NCBI RefSeq assembly: GCF_036850765.1
Contig: NC_089491.1
Coordinates: 182,817,520-182,881,519 of the forward strand
From: Saccopteryx bilineata
Lineage: Eukaryota; Chordata; Mammalia; Chiroptera; Emballonuridae
Direction: 5' to 3'
DNA length: 64,000 nucleotides
The notes under the pieces are model-generated. The model made no database searches, had not been told where the DNA came from, and was given only the letters and a program-made list of their open reading frames with translations. The position numbers were made by a program, and so were the translations under genes. Of this stretch, positions 50,851-62,376 are shown one piece after another. The stretch's first letter is position 1; each line of letters begins with the position of its first letter.

Positions 50851-52240
50851 ACTACCTTTAAAATACTACATCAATGCCATGACTACTTTCTAAATACTCA
50901 TCCACTTCAAAGCTGGAAAACGCATCCCATCAATGCTCAGTTCAAAATACAGCACAGAAATCACCTCTTGTGCTACAATAACTTCACTGTCCTCTTTCTT
51001 CTCAGCCTCCCTTCTCTCAGTAACACAAATACGACTGAGCACACCCTTCTTTTTGAAACACTTTCTCTTCTGGGATAAGGAACTGAATGCTCTCACACTC
51101 TAGGTTCTCCTTCTACCTTTCTGGCCTGCCACTCTCAGGGGGCATTGCTGATTTTTGCCCATCTGGTTGACCCCTGATCAGTCGCTTCAGTGCCTTGGGG
51201 CTGTGTTGGAGCCTTCTGTTCACCATTTCTCCCAGATAATCTCTCCACTGTTAATTCACAAAATTTTCTTCCAACCCTGACATCTTACCTGAGCCAGACT
51301 TCTGTATTCAATTGAGAATTTAGCATCTTTAATTAGATGGCTAACTGATATTGTTATAAAGTACCACACCCCAGATTATGAAAGGTACTGTACCTCATTT
51401 TGAGTTCATGTAGAGATACCCAGTCCAGATGAATTCTGAAGAGTTTTATTAGAGGAGGAGATTTATTAAATATGTTGGCTGCATATGGCTGACAGCGGGC
51501 ATCAGGCCCAAATCCTGCAGCCCCAAAAATAGTTCAGGGGCTGCTTATATACCCTTGTTCACACATGGGTGGAGAGAGCATGACATCATCGTACTAGCTG
51601 GCAACATTTGTTTAGGGGATATACAGAAATATTAAACCTTCAAGGTAACACAATCAAAGATGTTTACAAATCTTTCAAGGTTCATCTTCCCTCACCAGCC
51701 TAGAGGTATTTTACTCTCAAGATTTCAGGAAGGAGGAGGAACCACAATCAATGTAAGGTGGTGTAAATTCTGTCTCCCATTGAAAGAGAAGAAGTTTCTA
51801 GGTTAACCTTTATTTTAGATTTAAAACTGAATGACCCATTGTTCTTGCAAGCCAGAAACTTTCTCCCCAACCATCTGTTCCTGTCCCAAATTCACTGCAC
51901 CACCATCAAGCCAAGCAAAGAATTCAGAAGTCACTTCTGATTTCTTCCTTTCACTGACCCTCATTTCTAAACTTTCAGCACATCCTGAGCTCAACATTTT
52001 AAATATATATTAAATATATCCATTTTTTTCCATCTCCATTCTTGTCCAAGTCTGACCTTTACTATAATGACCTCCTGTTTGGTTCCTCTGCTTCCACTCT
52101 TCCACCATAGTATTTTTTTCCTATAAACATAGATAGCCATCATTTTCTTTTTTGCATGCAAATCTTACCACTGCAACACTTAAAAGTTTTTCATGTATAA
52201 CCAATATACTGTTATCAGAATTTTTAGTCTTGGAGAAATT
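50850..52240 (+). repeat. Long L2 (CR1-group LINE) relic, split by an LTR
   Basis: Two collinear blocks, 50850-51400 and 51785-52240. The first has 'GTTCTCCTTCTACCTTTCTG', 'CAGTGCCTTGGGGCTGTG' and 'CTTAATTAGATGGCTAACTG'-type text. The second has 'AAAACTGAATGACCCATTG', 'CTTCTGATTTCTTCCTTTCA', 'TTAAATATATCC' and 'ACTATAATGACCTCCTGTTT'. That order is the interior of L2 ORF2, read in the sense orientation. Confidence 0.72.
51409..51779 (-). mobile_element. Solo LTR (endogenous retrovirus), inside L2
   Basis: On the minus strand it runs TGGGAGACAG...TCTCTACA (371 bases, TG...CA). It contains a TATA-like GGGTATATAAGCAGCC near 51553-51538 and a TTTAATAAATC poly(A) signal near 51480-51470. Flanks TTGA (right) and TTCA (left) are only three of four matching, so the TSD is uncertain. 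No internal retroviral genes are present. Confidence 0.72.
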
Positions 52241-52427
52241 CCTTGATTTGTGTCCTACTTTCTGGTTTTAAGAAACACTTAAAATCTCTAGTTTCTCTGT
52301 ATGTCAACTCTTACAGGAGTCAAAAGTGCAATTGCACTCATGAAGTAAAAAATTTTACTTTTATTTTTACTTCTGTGGAACTTCAACAGCAAAAGCTTTT
52401 CTCTACAAAGTCTATTTTCATTTACTC

Positions 52428-53125
52428 TGTAAAGCCAGTATCCACAGCCACCATCACAGCCGCCTGGCCCATGCAGGTTTGCATTGGATTCGAATAGTTG
52501 GTAAAGAAACAACGGAGCCAAAAGCTGATGGGCCATCATCTTTAAACCTAGCTTGCACATGGTGGGCAAGTAAAAACACACACTGGGCTCCAAAACCCAC
52601 TCATTCCGTGCTCACAAAGCTACTGACTTATCTAAGTTTTCTAGAATCAAAGGTTTCTAGCTCACCAGCCTTATTCACCTCTGTTCCCCATCTCCTTCCT
52701 TCTCCCTGCACAAACTCTGCACAAACTGGCTTTTCCTTTAGCACTCCGCCATCTTGGCTGCTTCTCTTGGCCTCCTCCACGTGTCCTTCTCTGCTCTCTT
52801 CTCTCTAATGCTAATCACAGGAACCAAGAGAGCAAGCTCCCATTCTGCCCCCACTTTATAGCGTAGGAATCAAAACCTTTAATCCAATATACAAAATAGG
52901 AAAGTCTCTAATACAAAGTCACTTATCTGGGGATGATGGGATTGCACCACCCCACATTAAAAAGGATGGAAAGGGCTTAGTCCTAAAACCAAGCCCCAGG
53001 CTACAAGGGTCCTGCCTGCCCACAGCCCGCCCCCAACACTCAATAATATCACCTGGGCGACGGGCCTCCATGTGGGCAACACCACCTTTAACAAAGTGAG
53101 CATAATATATTTTATCTGCCCAACA
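52428..53125 (-). mobile_element. Solo LTR, family A copy 1
   Basis: Minus strand starts TGTTGGGCAGATAAAATATA and ends GGATACTGGCTTTACA, 698 bases with TG...CA ends. The 4-base flank ACTC occurs on both sides (52424-52427 and 53126-53129). It has a TATA box, CTATAAAGTGGG, near 52862-52851 and a YY1-type GCCAAGATGGCGG near 52759-52747. It matches the element at 61690-62376 along its whole length. Confidence 0.87.
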
Positions 53126-53919
53126 ACTCTCATTAAAATTATCTTCCTTTCATAAATGGAATAATAATGATTTGGAAAAAAAATGCCTTGCTTTTTTCAA
53201 GTCCTATTTTTTTAGGATTCATCATCAGAAATAACTGAAGACTTCTGTACCTTCAAAGCCATGCTTTGGGTACCCTAAAAAACTGCCATCCATCTGTATC
53301 AACTATATTAATAATAAGGTAAGGAAAAATATAAATGTGGTCAGCATTAATACACTTGGGCAGTTATTGGTGATGATTTAAAGATATAACACTCACAAAG
53401 AACCTTTTGCCTTTGCAGTAATTCATACCCAGTTGAAGGTAAACAATCTCCAAATAAAAGTATAGACATTTAAATGAAAAATACTACAGAATTGTTTTTC
53501 CTGGTGGGACATACACACTCTACCACCCCCTCCAAAAAACTCAGGTATTTATGAAGCAGAGTAGAAAAGTGAGAGTATAGAGAAATTCAAGATATAAATT
53601 CAGACTTTGGCACTGACTCTTACTGGTTTGTACTTGAGTATATTACATCTTTCCTTTATCAAATATTCACTGAGCATTTACTCTGCCAGTGGCTGAACTC
53701 GGTGCTAGATTTAAACATAAGCCCTTGCAGTAGTTTAGAAGCTCTGTTTAGAGCCTTCATTTTCTCCTAGATAAAATGCAAATAATACTAATTCCATTGA
53801 TGATCAACCAAGATAAAACAGACAACATATTTAGCATGAAACACTTTAATAAATAACATAGTGTTTATAATTTTCTTTTCTAAAATATTTTATTGGGGTA
53901 AAACTGCTTGACATAATTA
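53126..53919. other. Intronic sequence with a MIR-like relic
   Basis: A diverged MIR-like piece lies at about 53590-53830 ('TCAGACTTTGGCACTGACTC', 'TTCATTTTCTCCTAGATAAA'). The remainder is unclassified. Confidence 0.45.
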
Positions 53920-54680
53920 CAGTGGTACCTTGACACACAAGTTTAATTAGTTTCATGGCCAAGTTTGTGACTCAGTTTGCTTGTGTGTCAAATTGAATTT
54001 CCCCAATTAAATTAATGAGAATGCAAAAAAATTAAAAATAAATAAATTTAATTAATTAATTAATGTGAATGCAATTAATTTATTCCAGCCAAAAAAAAAC
54101 CACACAAATTTTTTGTTTTATATGCTTTTAAATAAGAAAATGTACTTTATAAATAACAAATACATACATATATGTATATGTGTATATATATAATAAGAGA
54201 GAATGTAGAGAAATAAACTGGTTTATGAAGTGTATTTACCTTCAAGGTCAAGCAAAGATGCTAGCAGATGGGGAGGAGACATTAGGACATTAGCATAACA
54301 TGGCCCTCCACAAGCAGGAAGGTAATTAGCAATTTCACAGACAGCTGCCCAGCGCCATTTTTAACAATGAAAGTGAGCAAACTCAGAACATATAAATTTT
54401 ACAATCTCATTTGCTCAACAATCATCATTTTCTTCACTGACTTTTTGCTTTTTCACCACACTTTCCTCACTTTCACTTAGAGGCCATTTCAATAAAAACC
54501 TTTCCATGGAAGTTCGTTTCTTCCTCCCTTTCAGAATGTTCAGCAGACTATCTAGTGGAGGGTGGTGGATGCTCATGAGTCAAATATCCGCTCATGACTT
54601 AAAGCAAAAAATCCCGCAAGTGACTGCTCACCTCTCAAATCGCTCTTGATTTAAAGTGCTCGTGTGTCAAGGTACCACTG
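53920..54680 (-). mobile_element. Tigger-like transposon with matching ends
   Basis: Both ends read CAGTGGTACCTTGACACAC inward and both are flanked by TA (53918-53919, 54681-54682). The 761-base body carries, on the minus strand near 54545-54400, a short coding relic (MERFLLKWPLSESEESVVKK) ending in an acidic tail and stop, resembling the transposase C-terminus of this superfamily. The DDE domain is missing, so it is non-autonomous. An AATTAATTAAT run lies near 54050. Confidence 0.85.
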
Positions 54681-54682
54681 TA

Positions 54683-56333
54683 TATAGTTTTCAGCTGCCC
54701 AGTTCTACAATATATCTCTCTACACCTTCTTATGCGTTTAATAATTTTCAAATAGACTACCCTTACCCAGGGACTACATGATTTCTTCTAGTGATTTATA
54801 GTTTACATTTGAAATGAAAATTTAGACTTGGCAAGAATCACATCATTGGCTTGAGCATAAAATGAAAGATAGAAGAAAATAAAAACACATTTACTTATAA
54901 ATTTTCACGGTGGCTAAAGGTTTTATTATATGTTTCATTTGGTCTCAAAAAGTACAAAAATCTACAATGTTGATTATATTTAACAACCAAGAATTTTTTA
55001 CTGTAATATCTTCAGCAGTTTGCCATTCAAATCAGATGCTAAAAAGTGATCAGAAGAAAGGGTGCATTCAGTACTCACTGAAGATTTAAGATTCTTTTTT
55101 TTTTTTCTGGTTCTTCATTTCATAACAATTAATTGGTTTAATCCAGGAATATAGCCAAGAAGTATTATTCTGTTTCACTAAGAATTAATGTATCTAATTC
55201 ATCAGCACATGATACTCCTTACAGTACAACAGAACTACTTTATCTTAAAAAGGTAATCTCTTATCTTCTCATGGAGTAAGAAATTATTGTTCAAAAGCCT
55301 TTCATTATCAGGCCTTTTAATAATATTGCTAATTAATTGCAATGACATAAGAAGTACCACAAACGAAAGAACAACAAATTGCCAGTTATTTTGAAACTAC
55401 AGTTCAATAACCCAACATTACTAATATCAAGATACTAATTTACTTATTAACTAGTATAACAATAATGATCCAAATGAAAGAAAATAAATATTTAACAAAC
55501 CTCTCACAAGGTAAATGGTCTTGATATATTATCTCATCAACATTGAGGATAAAGCTTGATATTGTATGTAAGTGAATATGTAAAGTACAAAGTGCTAAAT
55601 AAACGTGTAGAATTAGTATTACTAATAGTCTCAGTATCCTCAAACAAACCATTGCTATGTATACTAAAGATTACTGAGGTCTCCAGGAAAAAATGCCCTC
55701 ATATCAAATTAGTACAAAATGAGATTTTAATTAGAAAATAAAAAAGGCTTCTTGCCCTCCTCAGTTATGAAAGGAAAGCATAATGGAAAATCCCTCTCTT
55801 CTATACAGGGGATAATAGTTATTTGAAAATTACCAAAAGGCACATGCTCATTTTGTTAAGACTGAACAAAATGCCTCTGAGATATACCTATTGCAGCCAG
55901 GCACACAGACACTATCTCACACACAGGCCCTGAAACTCTATCTTTTCCAGTGCTTCATCTGAGTACACATGGAGAAAGCCTGAATTCAGGAATCATGTTA
56001 ACATACATCTTGACTACTTCCACTCTCCCTTTTAACAAAGAAAGTATACTACCTGATTCAGAGTAACAACAGACATAAGTTGATCCTTGCTAGGTTGTCA
56101 GGAAAAAAGTATAACTACTCTGAAAATTGAATATTAACTTCAAAATGCAGCAAAGTCACCTATATTTGACCACATTGCAGAATATCTGTCTGCAGGCTAT
56201 AAGGATGTCATAAACCCTACTACAAGAGTGTGGATTGCAGGGCCTCTGGAAAATACAAAGGATACGGATTTTGAAAGTGTCAAGCCAGCAATATGTGGAT
56301 ACAAAATGTCCCAGAACTTCAAGGTTGTCAAGA
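54683..56333. other. Intronic sequence, nothing recognised
   Basis: AT-rich, with no named repeat that I can defend. No exon signals. Confidence 0.35.
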
Positions 56334-56345
56334 AGCATAGGCGTA

Positions 56346-56814
56346 GACTGACCAGGCGGTGGCTCAGTGGATAGAGCATCAGCCTGGGATGCTGAGGATC
56401 CAAGTTCAAAGCCCAGAGTTACCAGCTTGAGCACAGGCTCATCCAGCTTGAGTGTGGTCTTACCAGCTTGAGTGTGCAATCATAGACATGACACCCTAGT
56501 CACTGGCTTGAGCCCAAAGGTTGCTGGTGTGAAGCCCAAAGTCTCTAGTTTAAGCCCAAGGTTTCTGGCTTGATCAAGGGGTCACAAGCTAGGCTGTAGT
56601 CCCCCCCCCCACCTTGGTCAAGGTACATTTGAGAAAGCAATCAATGAAAAACTAAGGTGCCAGAACTATGAGTTGATACTTATCTCTCTCCTTTTCTGTC
56701 TGTCTGTCCCTGTCTGTTTCTCTCTCTATATATATATATTTTTTTTCTCTCTCTCTCAAAATAATAGATAGATGATAGATAGATAGATATAGATAGAGAT
56801 ATATAGATAAAAGT
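56346..56814 (+). mobile_element. Bat tRNA-derived SINE (long form) with CT/TA/GATA tail
   Basis: Head GACTGACCAGGCGGTGGCTC, repeated 'GGCTTGAGCCC' motifs, CT tract, a TATATATA run and a (GATA)n tail. Nine-base TSD AGCATAGGC at 56334-56342 and 56815-56823. The three bases GTA lie between the left duplication and the head. Confidence 0.92.
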
Positions 56815-56823
56815 AGCATAGGC

Positions 56824-58201
56824 ACAGACACCAAAAATATTACACCAACTGATGAGCCACTTAATATCATTAAAGAACATGGATCTATTCAATGAAAATG
56901 TAAGAAAATCTCTTTATAGAGCAACATAAACACATTTTTGCCAATATCTGGGAATAAAGAAATAAACTAGATAATACCTCATGGTCTTTCTCAACCCCTG
57001 TATTTCACTGTGTGGTCAGAATACTGCATTCCTTGCAAACATAAGCCAAACTGATATTAACTTTCCCCAAAGTCAGTTTATTCCCTAGCCTAGAGTATAA
57101 TTTTTAATCCCAGAATGATCCAATGGTACAATTTTAGGAAGCTAGATCTGCGTGAACAAGCCTACATGTCACTGTCAGTAAGGTACCAGAGATGACAGTT
57201 AGTAATCCCATGGACACAGTGAAGGATGTTCACAGATCAGCAAACCTGCAGAGAATGGCATCCAAGGCCTTGCACAGAGTAAGGAGTCAGTCACAAATTC
57301 ATAAACTATAACAAGCATTTTGACCTTGAAGTCACAAATTTTCAAAGCTCTGTTTTCTTGTTCATAAAAATGGAAGTGAATTACCAAAGTATGAGAAAAA
57401 TCACGCAATTTTAGAGCATCCTACTAATTCCTCAGGTTGCAAGGTGAAGTAAGGCACAGACACCCCGCCCCCCATGGGTATCACAGATCATCAGGAAGAT
57501 ACTTTTCTGAGCATCAGAGGGGGACATCTAGGTTAGAAATTCACATTTGAGAGTCACAGCAGTGGGTAGGTGGATAGTTAAGACTAAGAGACATGAAGAG
57601 ATCAACCAGGAAAAAGTTTCTTGTCAGCAGAAGTAAAAAAGACAAATGTCTAGAAAACTGTCATATATAGGGGGAGCAAAGGAAAAGAGAAGTGCAAGAA
57701 GCGTGCAAGGGTTAAGAGAGTCATATGAGAAGAAGTTAAGTAACACTGGCAAATGCAGCGAAGAGATTAGAAACTAATCACTAAATGTTTATACAATGGG
57801 GCAAGGGGATAATTGAGAGTGGTCACACCAAATGATTTCTAGTTTTCCATAAATTCAAAGGCACAGTAAACTGTGGAAAATCAAAATGGAAAATTTGAGT
57901 ATGGTCTTGAAGAGAATGGTGAAAGTCGGGAATATTCACTGAGTGACTACTAATCTGCATAAGGAAATCTTAAGTAATTTATTTAAGAAAAAATTTTCTA
58001 GGCCACTGAAAGAAAAAAATGATATACTTACTGCCTGTTAAATGTGTAAAGATGATATATTTATTCCACAAATAATTATGAAAGAACATCATGGGAAAGC
58101 ACAAAGATACATAAGACAAATCTCTGATCTGGCATCAAAAATGTAACTGTGTAAATAATTTCCAATACAATGCAATACTGGGCCCCAAGAGTGTCACAAG
58201 A

Positions 58202-58203
<2 letters not shown>
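56824..58203. other. Intronic sequence, nothing recognised
   Basis: Unclassified, purine-rich in part (57600-57750). Confidence 0.35.
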
Positions 58204-58241
<38 letters not shown>

Positions 58242-58254
58242 TGTGTGTGTGTAT
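58204..58254. repeat. (GT)n microsatellite
   Basis: About 17 GT units, one GA interruption, then further GT and GTAT units. Confidence 0.97.
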
Positions 58255-58609
58255 GTGCAGGTGCTCACATCTGTGTCCACGTTGGCGGGGGTGGGAGGTT
58301 GCTGGTTATGCTGCTCCATTAACACCCTTTTCTCTTTTGGTCCCTCAGGAGACAGGCATACACTAATAAAATGATTCATGGAATTGAGGGTTCCAATCCA
58401 CAGCTGGAAAAGAAACATCTCACTATTTTATTCATTTGTATTTTAACTTTAGAGTTAGGAACGTAACTTACATGATGAACTAGACATGCTAGAAAGGGTT
58501 GCTCCCCCCGGACTTCCACCAAGTGAGCTGAAGACAATGGACAACTGAAGAAGCCGGGGCAGCTGAAAGGCTGCGACTCTGCCTGTCTCTCAACTCAATG
58601 GACTTTTCC

Positions 58610-58760
58610 CCCCAGAGGCTTACTCCAGCAGAAACATAATCAACAAACATCCTCATTGTAGGGATTGGGGGTACAGTGGCATAAATAATAGTCTCTTTAC
58701 TCAAGGGGCTCTCAATGTCCTTGAAAAAGAAAACATAACCATAAGAAACCTTAAATAAAA
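58610..58760 (+). repeat. Ancient LINE-like relic
   Basis: 'CATTGTAGGGATTGGGGGTA' and 'CTTTACTCAAGGGGCTCTCA' resemble the widespread old LINE end also suspected near 29400. Family not certain. Confidence 0.4.
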
Positions 58761-58905
58761 GACAGATTTTATAAGCTAGTCAAGACAGCTAGAGAGAAGC
58801 TGGCTCAGGGTTGTGCATAATTCTTGCCAAATTTAGGCTATAGACTGAAATATAAAAGAGGGAAATGAAAATGTATAGAGGAAATCAGACGAAAGAATGC
58901 ATTTA

Positions 58906-59067
58906 TTTTTTTTTTAGTATTTATTCACTTATTTATTTGAGAAAGGCAGGGGCAGAGAGAGAGACAGGAGCATTGAGCTTCTCCTGTATGTGCCCTGACC
59001 TGGAATTGAACCGGCAACCTCTGTGCTCCGGGATGATGCTCCAACCGACTGAGCTATGTGGCCAGGG
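58906..59067 (-). mobile_element. Ves-type bat SINE (monomer, reverse)
   Basis: T-rich tail, GAGAAAGGCAGGGGCAGAGA, 'TGTGCCCTGACCTGGAATTG' and head ending TATGTGGCCAGGG. Perfect 16-base TSD CGAAAGAATGCATTTA at 58890-58905 and 59068-59083. Confidence 0.96.
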
Positions 59068-59299
59068 CGAAAGAATGCATTTAAGGGAAATTTGTGGAAG
59101 AGACAGGAATTATGCTGGGTCTTAAAACTAGGCAAAGGTCAAGATCCCAGGCAGCATGGCAAAAAAAAGCCAGTCCCATCCTAACTAGTCCCCTTTGTGC
59201 CAATACAGCTGATAGACTCACCCTGTGCAGCTCTGCCCAGCTGTGTTTCAATAAAGCAGGTAACTCTCAGCCCTACCTCTGAGGATGGTTAGGACAGCT

Positions 59300-60074
59300 C
59301 TATTTCAGGGGGCATTTGTTTCAAAGATCCAATGTTTGACTATTTCTTTGTTTTCAGGACTTGCAAAAGTAATCTGACTACAAGTTCCCTGCCTGGCTGA
59401 GAAGTTACATCACATATAGATGTTCACAAAGGTTGCTGTAAGGTCAGTGGATAGTGGGAAAGGTCAGACCCGCAAACTTTGGCTAGGACCGCTCACAACC
59501 AAGCACGCCAAAAGAAACTTCCCTGGAGCCCTTTGGAAAACAGCAACTGTCTGCCAGCCAGTGAGATTTCACCACGTCATATTAGCTCAACCACCCTAGG
59601 GACCCTTTAAATATCTCCCACACGGGTCACCACTTGCGACTTCCCTGGCCTCCATCTTTCCTCGGGGCCAGGGAACCTCGCTGGGCAGGTGAGATGCATG
59701 CTCTGTACTCAATAAAGCCTTTTGTTGCCTGACCAGGCAGTGGCGCAGTGGATAGAGCGTCGGACTGGGATGCGGAAGTACCCAGGTTCGAGACCCCGAG
59801 GTCACCAGCTTGAGCGCGGGCTCATCTGGTTTGAGCAAAAGCTCACCAGCTTGGACCCAAGGTCGCTGGTTCGAGCAAGGGGTTACTCAGTCTGCTGAAG
59901 GCCCACAGTCAAGGCACATGTGAGAAAGCAATCAATGAACAACTAAGGTGTCGCAACGAGAAACTGATGATTGATGCTTCTCATTTCTCTCCGTTCCTGT
60001 CTGTCTGTCCCTGTCTATCCCTCTCTCTGACTCTCTCTCTGTGTCTCTGTAAAAAACAAAAAACAAAACAAAAA

Positions 60075-60121
<47 letters not shown>

Positions 60122-60190
60122 AGCCTTTTGTTATTCCACACTTTGTGGCTCCAGCCCCTTCCTTCCTTCTTGGCAGGGAAAAATACCTTA
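59300..60190 (+). mobile_element. LTR (endogenous retrovirus), split by a SINE
   Basis: A retroviral LTR-like unit in plus orientation. Its upstream part holds a TATA-like CTTTAAATATCTCCC near 59605-59619, and 'CTCTGTACTCAATAAAGCC' gives a poly(A) signal at 59711-59716, followed (after the SINE) by 'TTATTCCACACTTTGTGGCT' and an end near TACCTTACA (60190). Edges are inferred from LTR architecture; I could not match a TSD. Solo, with no gag, pol or env. Confidence 0.65.
59727..60116 (+). mobile_element. Bat tRNA-derived SINE (long form) in an LTR poly(A) site
   Basis: Head GCCTGACCAGGCAGTGGCGC. Box A TGGCGCAGTGG (59741-59751) and box B GGTTCGAGACC (59785-59795) are consensus. The tail is (AAAT)n from about 60073. 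Perfect 16-base TSD AATAAAGCCTTTTGTT at 59711-59726 and 60117-60132, which contains the LTR's AATAAA signal. A perfect TSD and intact boxes mark a young insertion. Confidence 0.97.
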
Positions 60191-60653
60191 CAATTGCATT
60201 TATTGGTATCTTGTCCTCAGAATTTTCAGAAGAAAATAGGCATGTTTACTTTATGTGATACTTTCTAAGCCATTCATTTAAGATTGGATTGGAAAGCTTC
60301 TTTGGATCTACACTTTTTACCTTAAAAAAAGAAAAAACAGAATACCATAGCAATCTACCATAATAAACACTGTTATAATCACTCAGCAGCAGGAAGTTTT
60401 CTTCCCTCGATTCTCTACTCTGTATTCCTGCTTTCACCCCAGCTTTGGGCAGCATTTCAAAGAAAAAGGCATCAGAATTGGCACAATCCTCCAAAAACTC
60501 TAAACAATCAACAACCCTATTGTGGATGAAAAAAAATAAATGATGTGTCCATAAACTAAACCTGACAAGCTCAAGTGAGCCTTGCAGACTCAGAGACCTA
60601 AAGCAACCACACAGGGTGGTCTGAAATTAAAACTTTCTAACTAAAAGCAGTTC

Positions 60654-61140
60654 ATGGTGAGTAGGCCTGTACTAGGGAGGTATTTGTCTCTAAACAAGGG
60701 TCAATGCTTACTTTACTCAAGGCTTTCTTTTTGCATCTACTATAACTTACCTGACCACCTCTTTGGAATGAAAGGGTCACGTTCTTTTCCTGCCCCCTCA
60801 GGGCAGGTATCCCACCAGAGCAGGAACCAGCAAACCCCTCATTGTTATAGTTATCATGTGATAACTATAACACTTAACTGTCTTGTTCCTGTCTTTGTAA
60901 AAGAAGTTTCAGCATGTACAGTTTTACTTTTTACCCAATCCCAGAGATTTCCCTCCCTTCACCTTCTCCTGCCTCCCTAATCTATCACCAATCAATTTCC
61001 TGTAATCCCCTTACATCTTCCCCTTTGACTCTGATGTATAAATACCTGGTGAAATCACCATTTTCTGGAGCACTTTCTCCATCCCTTGAGACTGCTTCCC
61101 AGCAATTGTGGACAGTTTGGCTCAAATAAACTCATAAAAT
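60654..61140 (+). mobile_element. Probable solo LTR, family B
   Basis: LTR-like layout: GTATAAATAC TATA box (61037-61046), CTTTCTCCATCCCTTGAGAC, then AATAAA (61125-61130) and an end near TTTTTACAGG. A 28-base near-perfect palindrome lies at 60844-60871. Start not precisely defined. Confidence 0.6.
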
Positions 61141-61189
61141 TTTTACAGGTTGGAAAGTTGTTTTTGATAGCTTTGTAAATTCCAAACTG

Positions 61190-61552
61190 CCCTCTTGATG
61201 TTCTGCTTATCTGTCAGACCTCACCCTTACTGGACTATTGCCCCTGAGACAAAGGAATTCCAAAAAGCTGAGAAGCCGCCCCAAGGAGGGGCTCCGGACA
61301 CACCAGGACTTTTGATTCAACACCCACATGCTCCAAGCCCCCAAGGAGGAGTATTCCGGACATACCAGGACTTTTGCCTCAGTATCCCCTCAGGCTCTCC
61401 CAAACACTATATAACTCGCCCCTAGTCTGTAACCGGCACTCTTCTCCCCGGAAGAAGTGCCCAGCAGGGTTCCTTTCTTCCTTTCAATAAAGCCTGTTAC
61501 TCTGGTCTTTCGGACTCCCATAGATTCTAACGTTTTGTGTTGACACTACCAT
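61190..61552 (+). mobile_element. Solo LTR, gammaretrovirus-like (family C)
   Basis: Promoter TATATAA at 61408-61414, cleavage signal AATAAA at 61486-61491 and a GT-rich downstream end TTTTGTGTTGACA. The upstream part has two ~60-base direct repeats (from 61279 and 61339) with CCGGACA(C/T)ACCAGGACTT. This is the typical U3 layout of gammaretrovirus-type LTRs. No internal genes. Confidence 0.75.
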
Positions 61553-61689
61553 TTCTCTTACATTCATTATTCCTAATCAAGCAAGTTGCATGTACAACCA
61601 AGCTAAGGTGTGTTTAACTCTTTGCATATCTCAATTAATTCATGACATTTTGCACTCACATAGCACTTCAATTAGTTTGCTTTGGCTAT

Positions 61690-62376
61690 TGTAAAGCCAG
61701 TATCCACAGCTACCATCACAGCTGCCTGGCCCATGCAGGTTCGCATTGGATTCGGACAGATGGTAAAGAAACAACGGAGCCAAGAACTGGTGGGCCATCA
61801 TCTTTAATCCTAGCTTGCACACGGCGGGCAAGTAAAAACACACACTGGGCTCCAAAACCCACTCATTCAGTGCTCACAAAGCTACTGACTTATCTGAATT
61901 TCCTAGAATCAAAGGTTTCTAGCTCACCAGCCTTATTCACCTCTGTTCACCATCTCCTTCCTTCTCCCTGCACAAACTCTGCACAAACTGGCTTTTCTTT
62001 TAGCACTCTGCCATTTTGACTGCTTCTCCTGGTCTCCTCCACATGGCCTTTCTCTCTCAGGAACCAAGATGGCAAGCTCCAGGTCTGCCCCACTTTATAG
62101 TGCAGAAATCAAAACCTTCAATCCAATATAAAAAATAGGGAAATCTCTAATACATAGTCACTTATCTGAGGCATAATGGAATCCTTCATGAGATTGCACC
62201 ACCCCACATCAAAAAGGATGGGAAAGGCTTAGTCCTAAAACCAAGCCCCAGGCTACAAGGATCCTGCCTGCCCACAGCCTGGCCCCAACACACATTAATA
62301 TCACCTGGGTGACAGCTTCCAAGTGGGCAATGCCATCTTTAACAAAGCGAGCATAATATATTTTATCTGCCCAACA
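61690..62376 (-). mobile_element. Solo LTR, family A copy 2
   Basis: Same family and orientation as 52428-53125, 687 bases, TG...CA ends. Flanks are GCTAT (left) and GCTAC (right), a 5-base TSD with one mismatch, unlike the 4-base flank of copy 1. The TATA-like CTATAAAGTGGGG survives near 62096; the YY1 motif is degraded (CCATTTTGAC). Confidence 0.85.

Noticed and set aside
52288..61855. A conserved ~50-codon frame shared by both family-A LTRs (minus strand)
   Set aside because: It reads across the R/U5 end of the LTR in both copies because the copies are related. There is no start-context or codon-bias support for a protein.
52428..62376. A provirus bounded by the two family-A LTRs
   Set aside because: The 8.6 kb between them holds a Tigger-like element, SINEs and other LTRs but no gag, pol or env, and the two LTRs have different target flanks.
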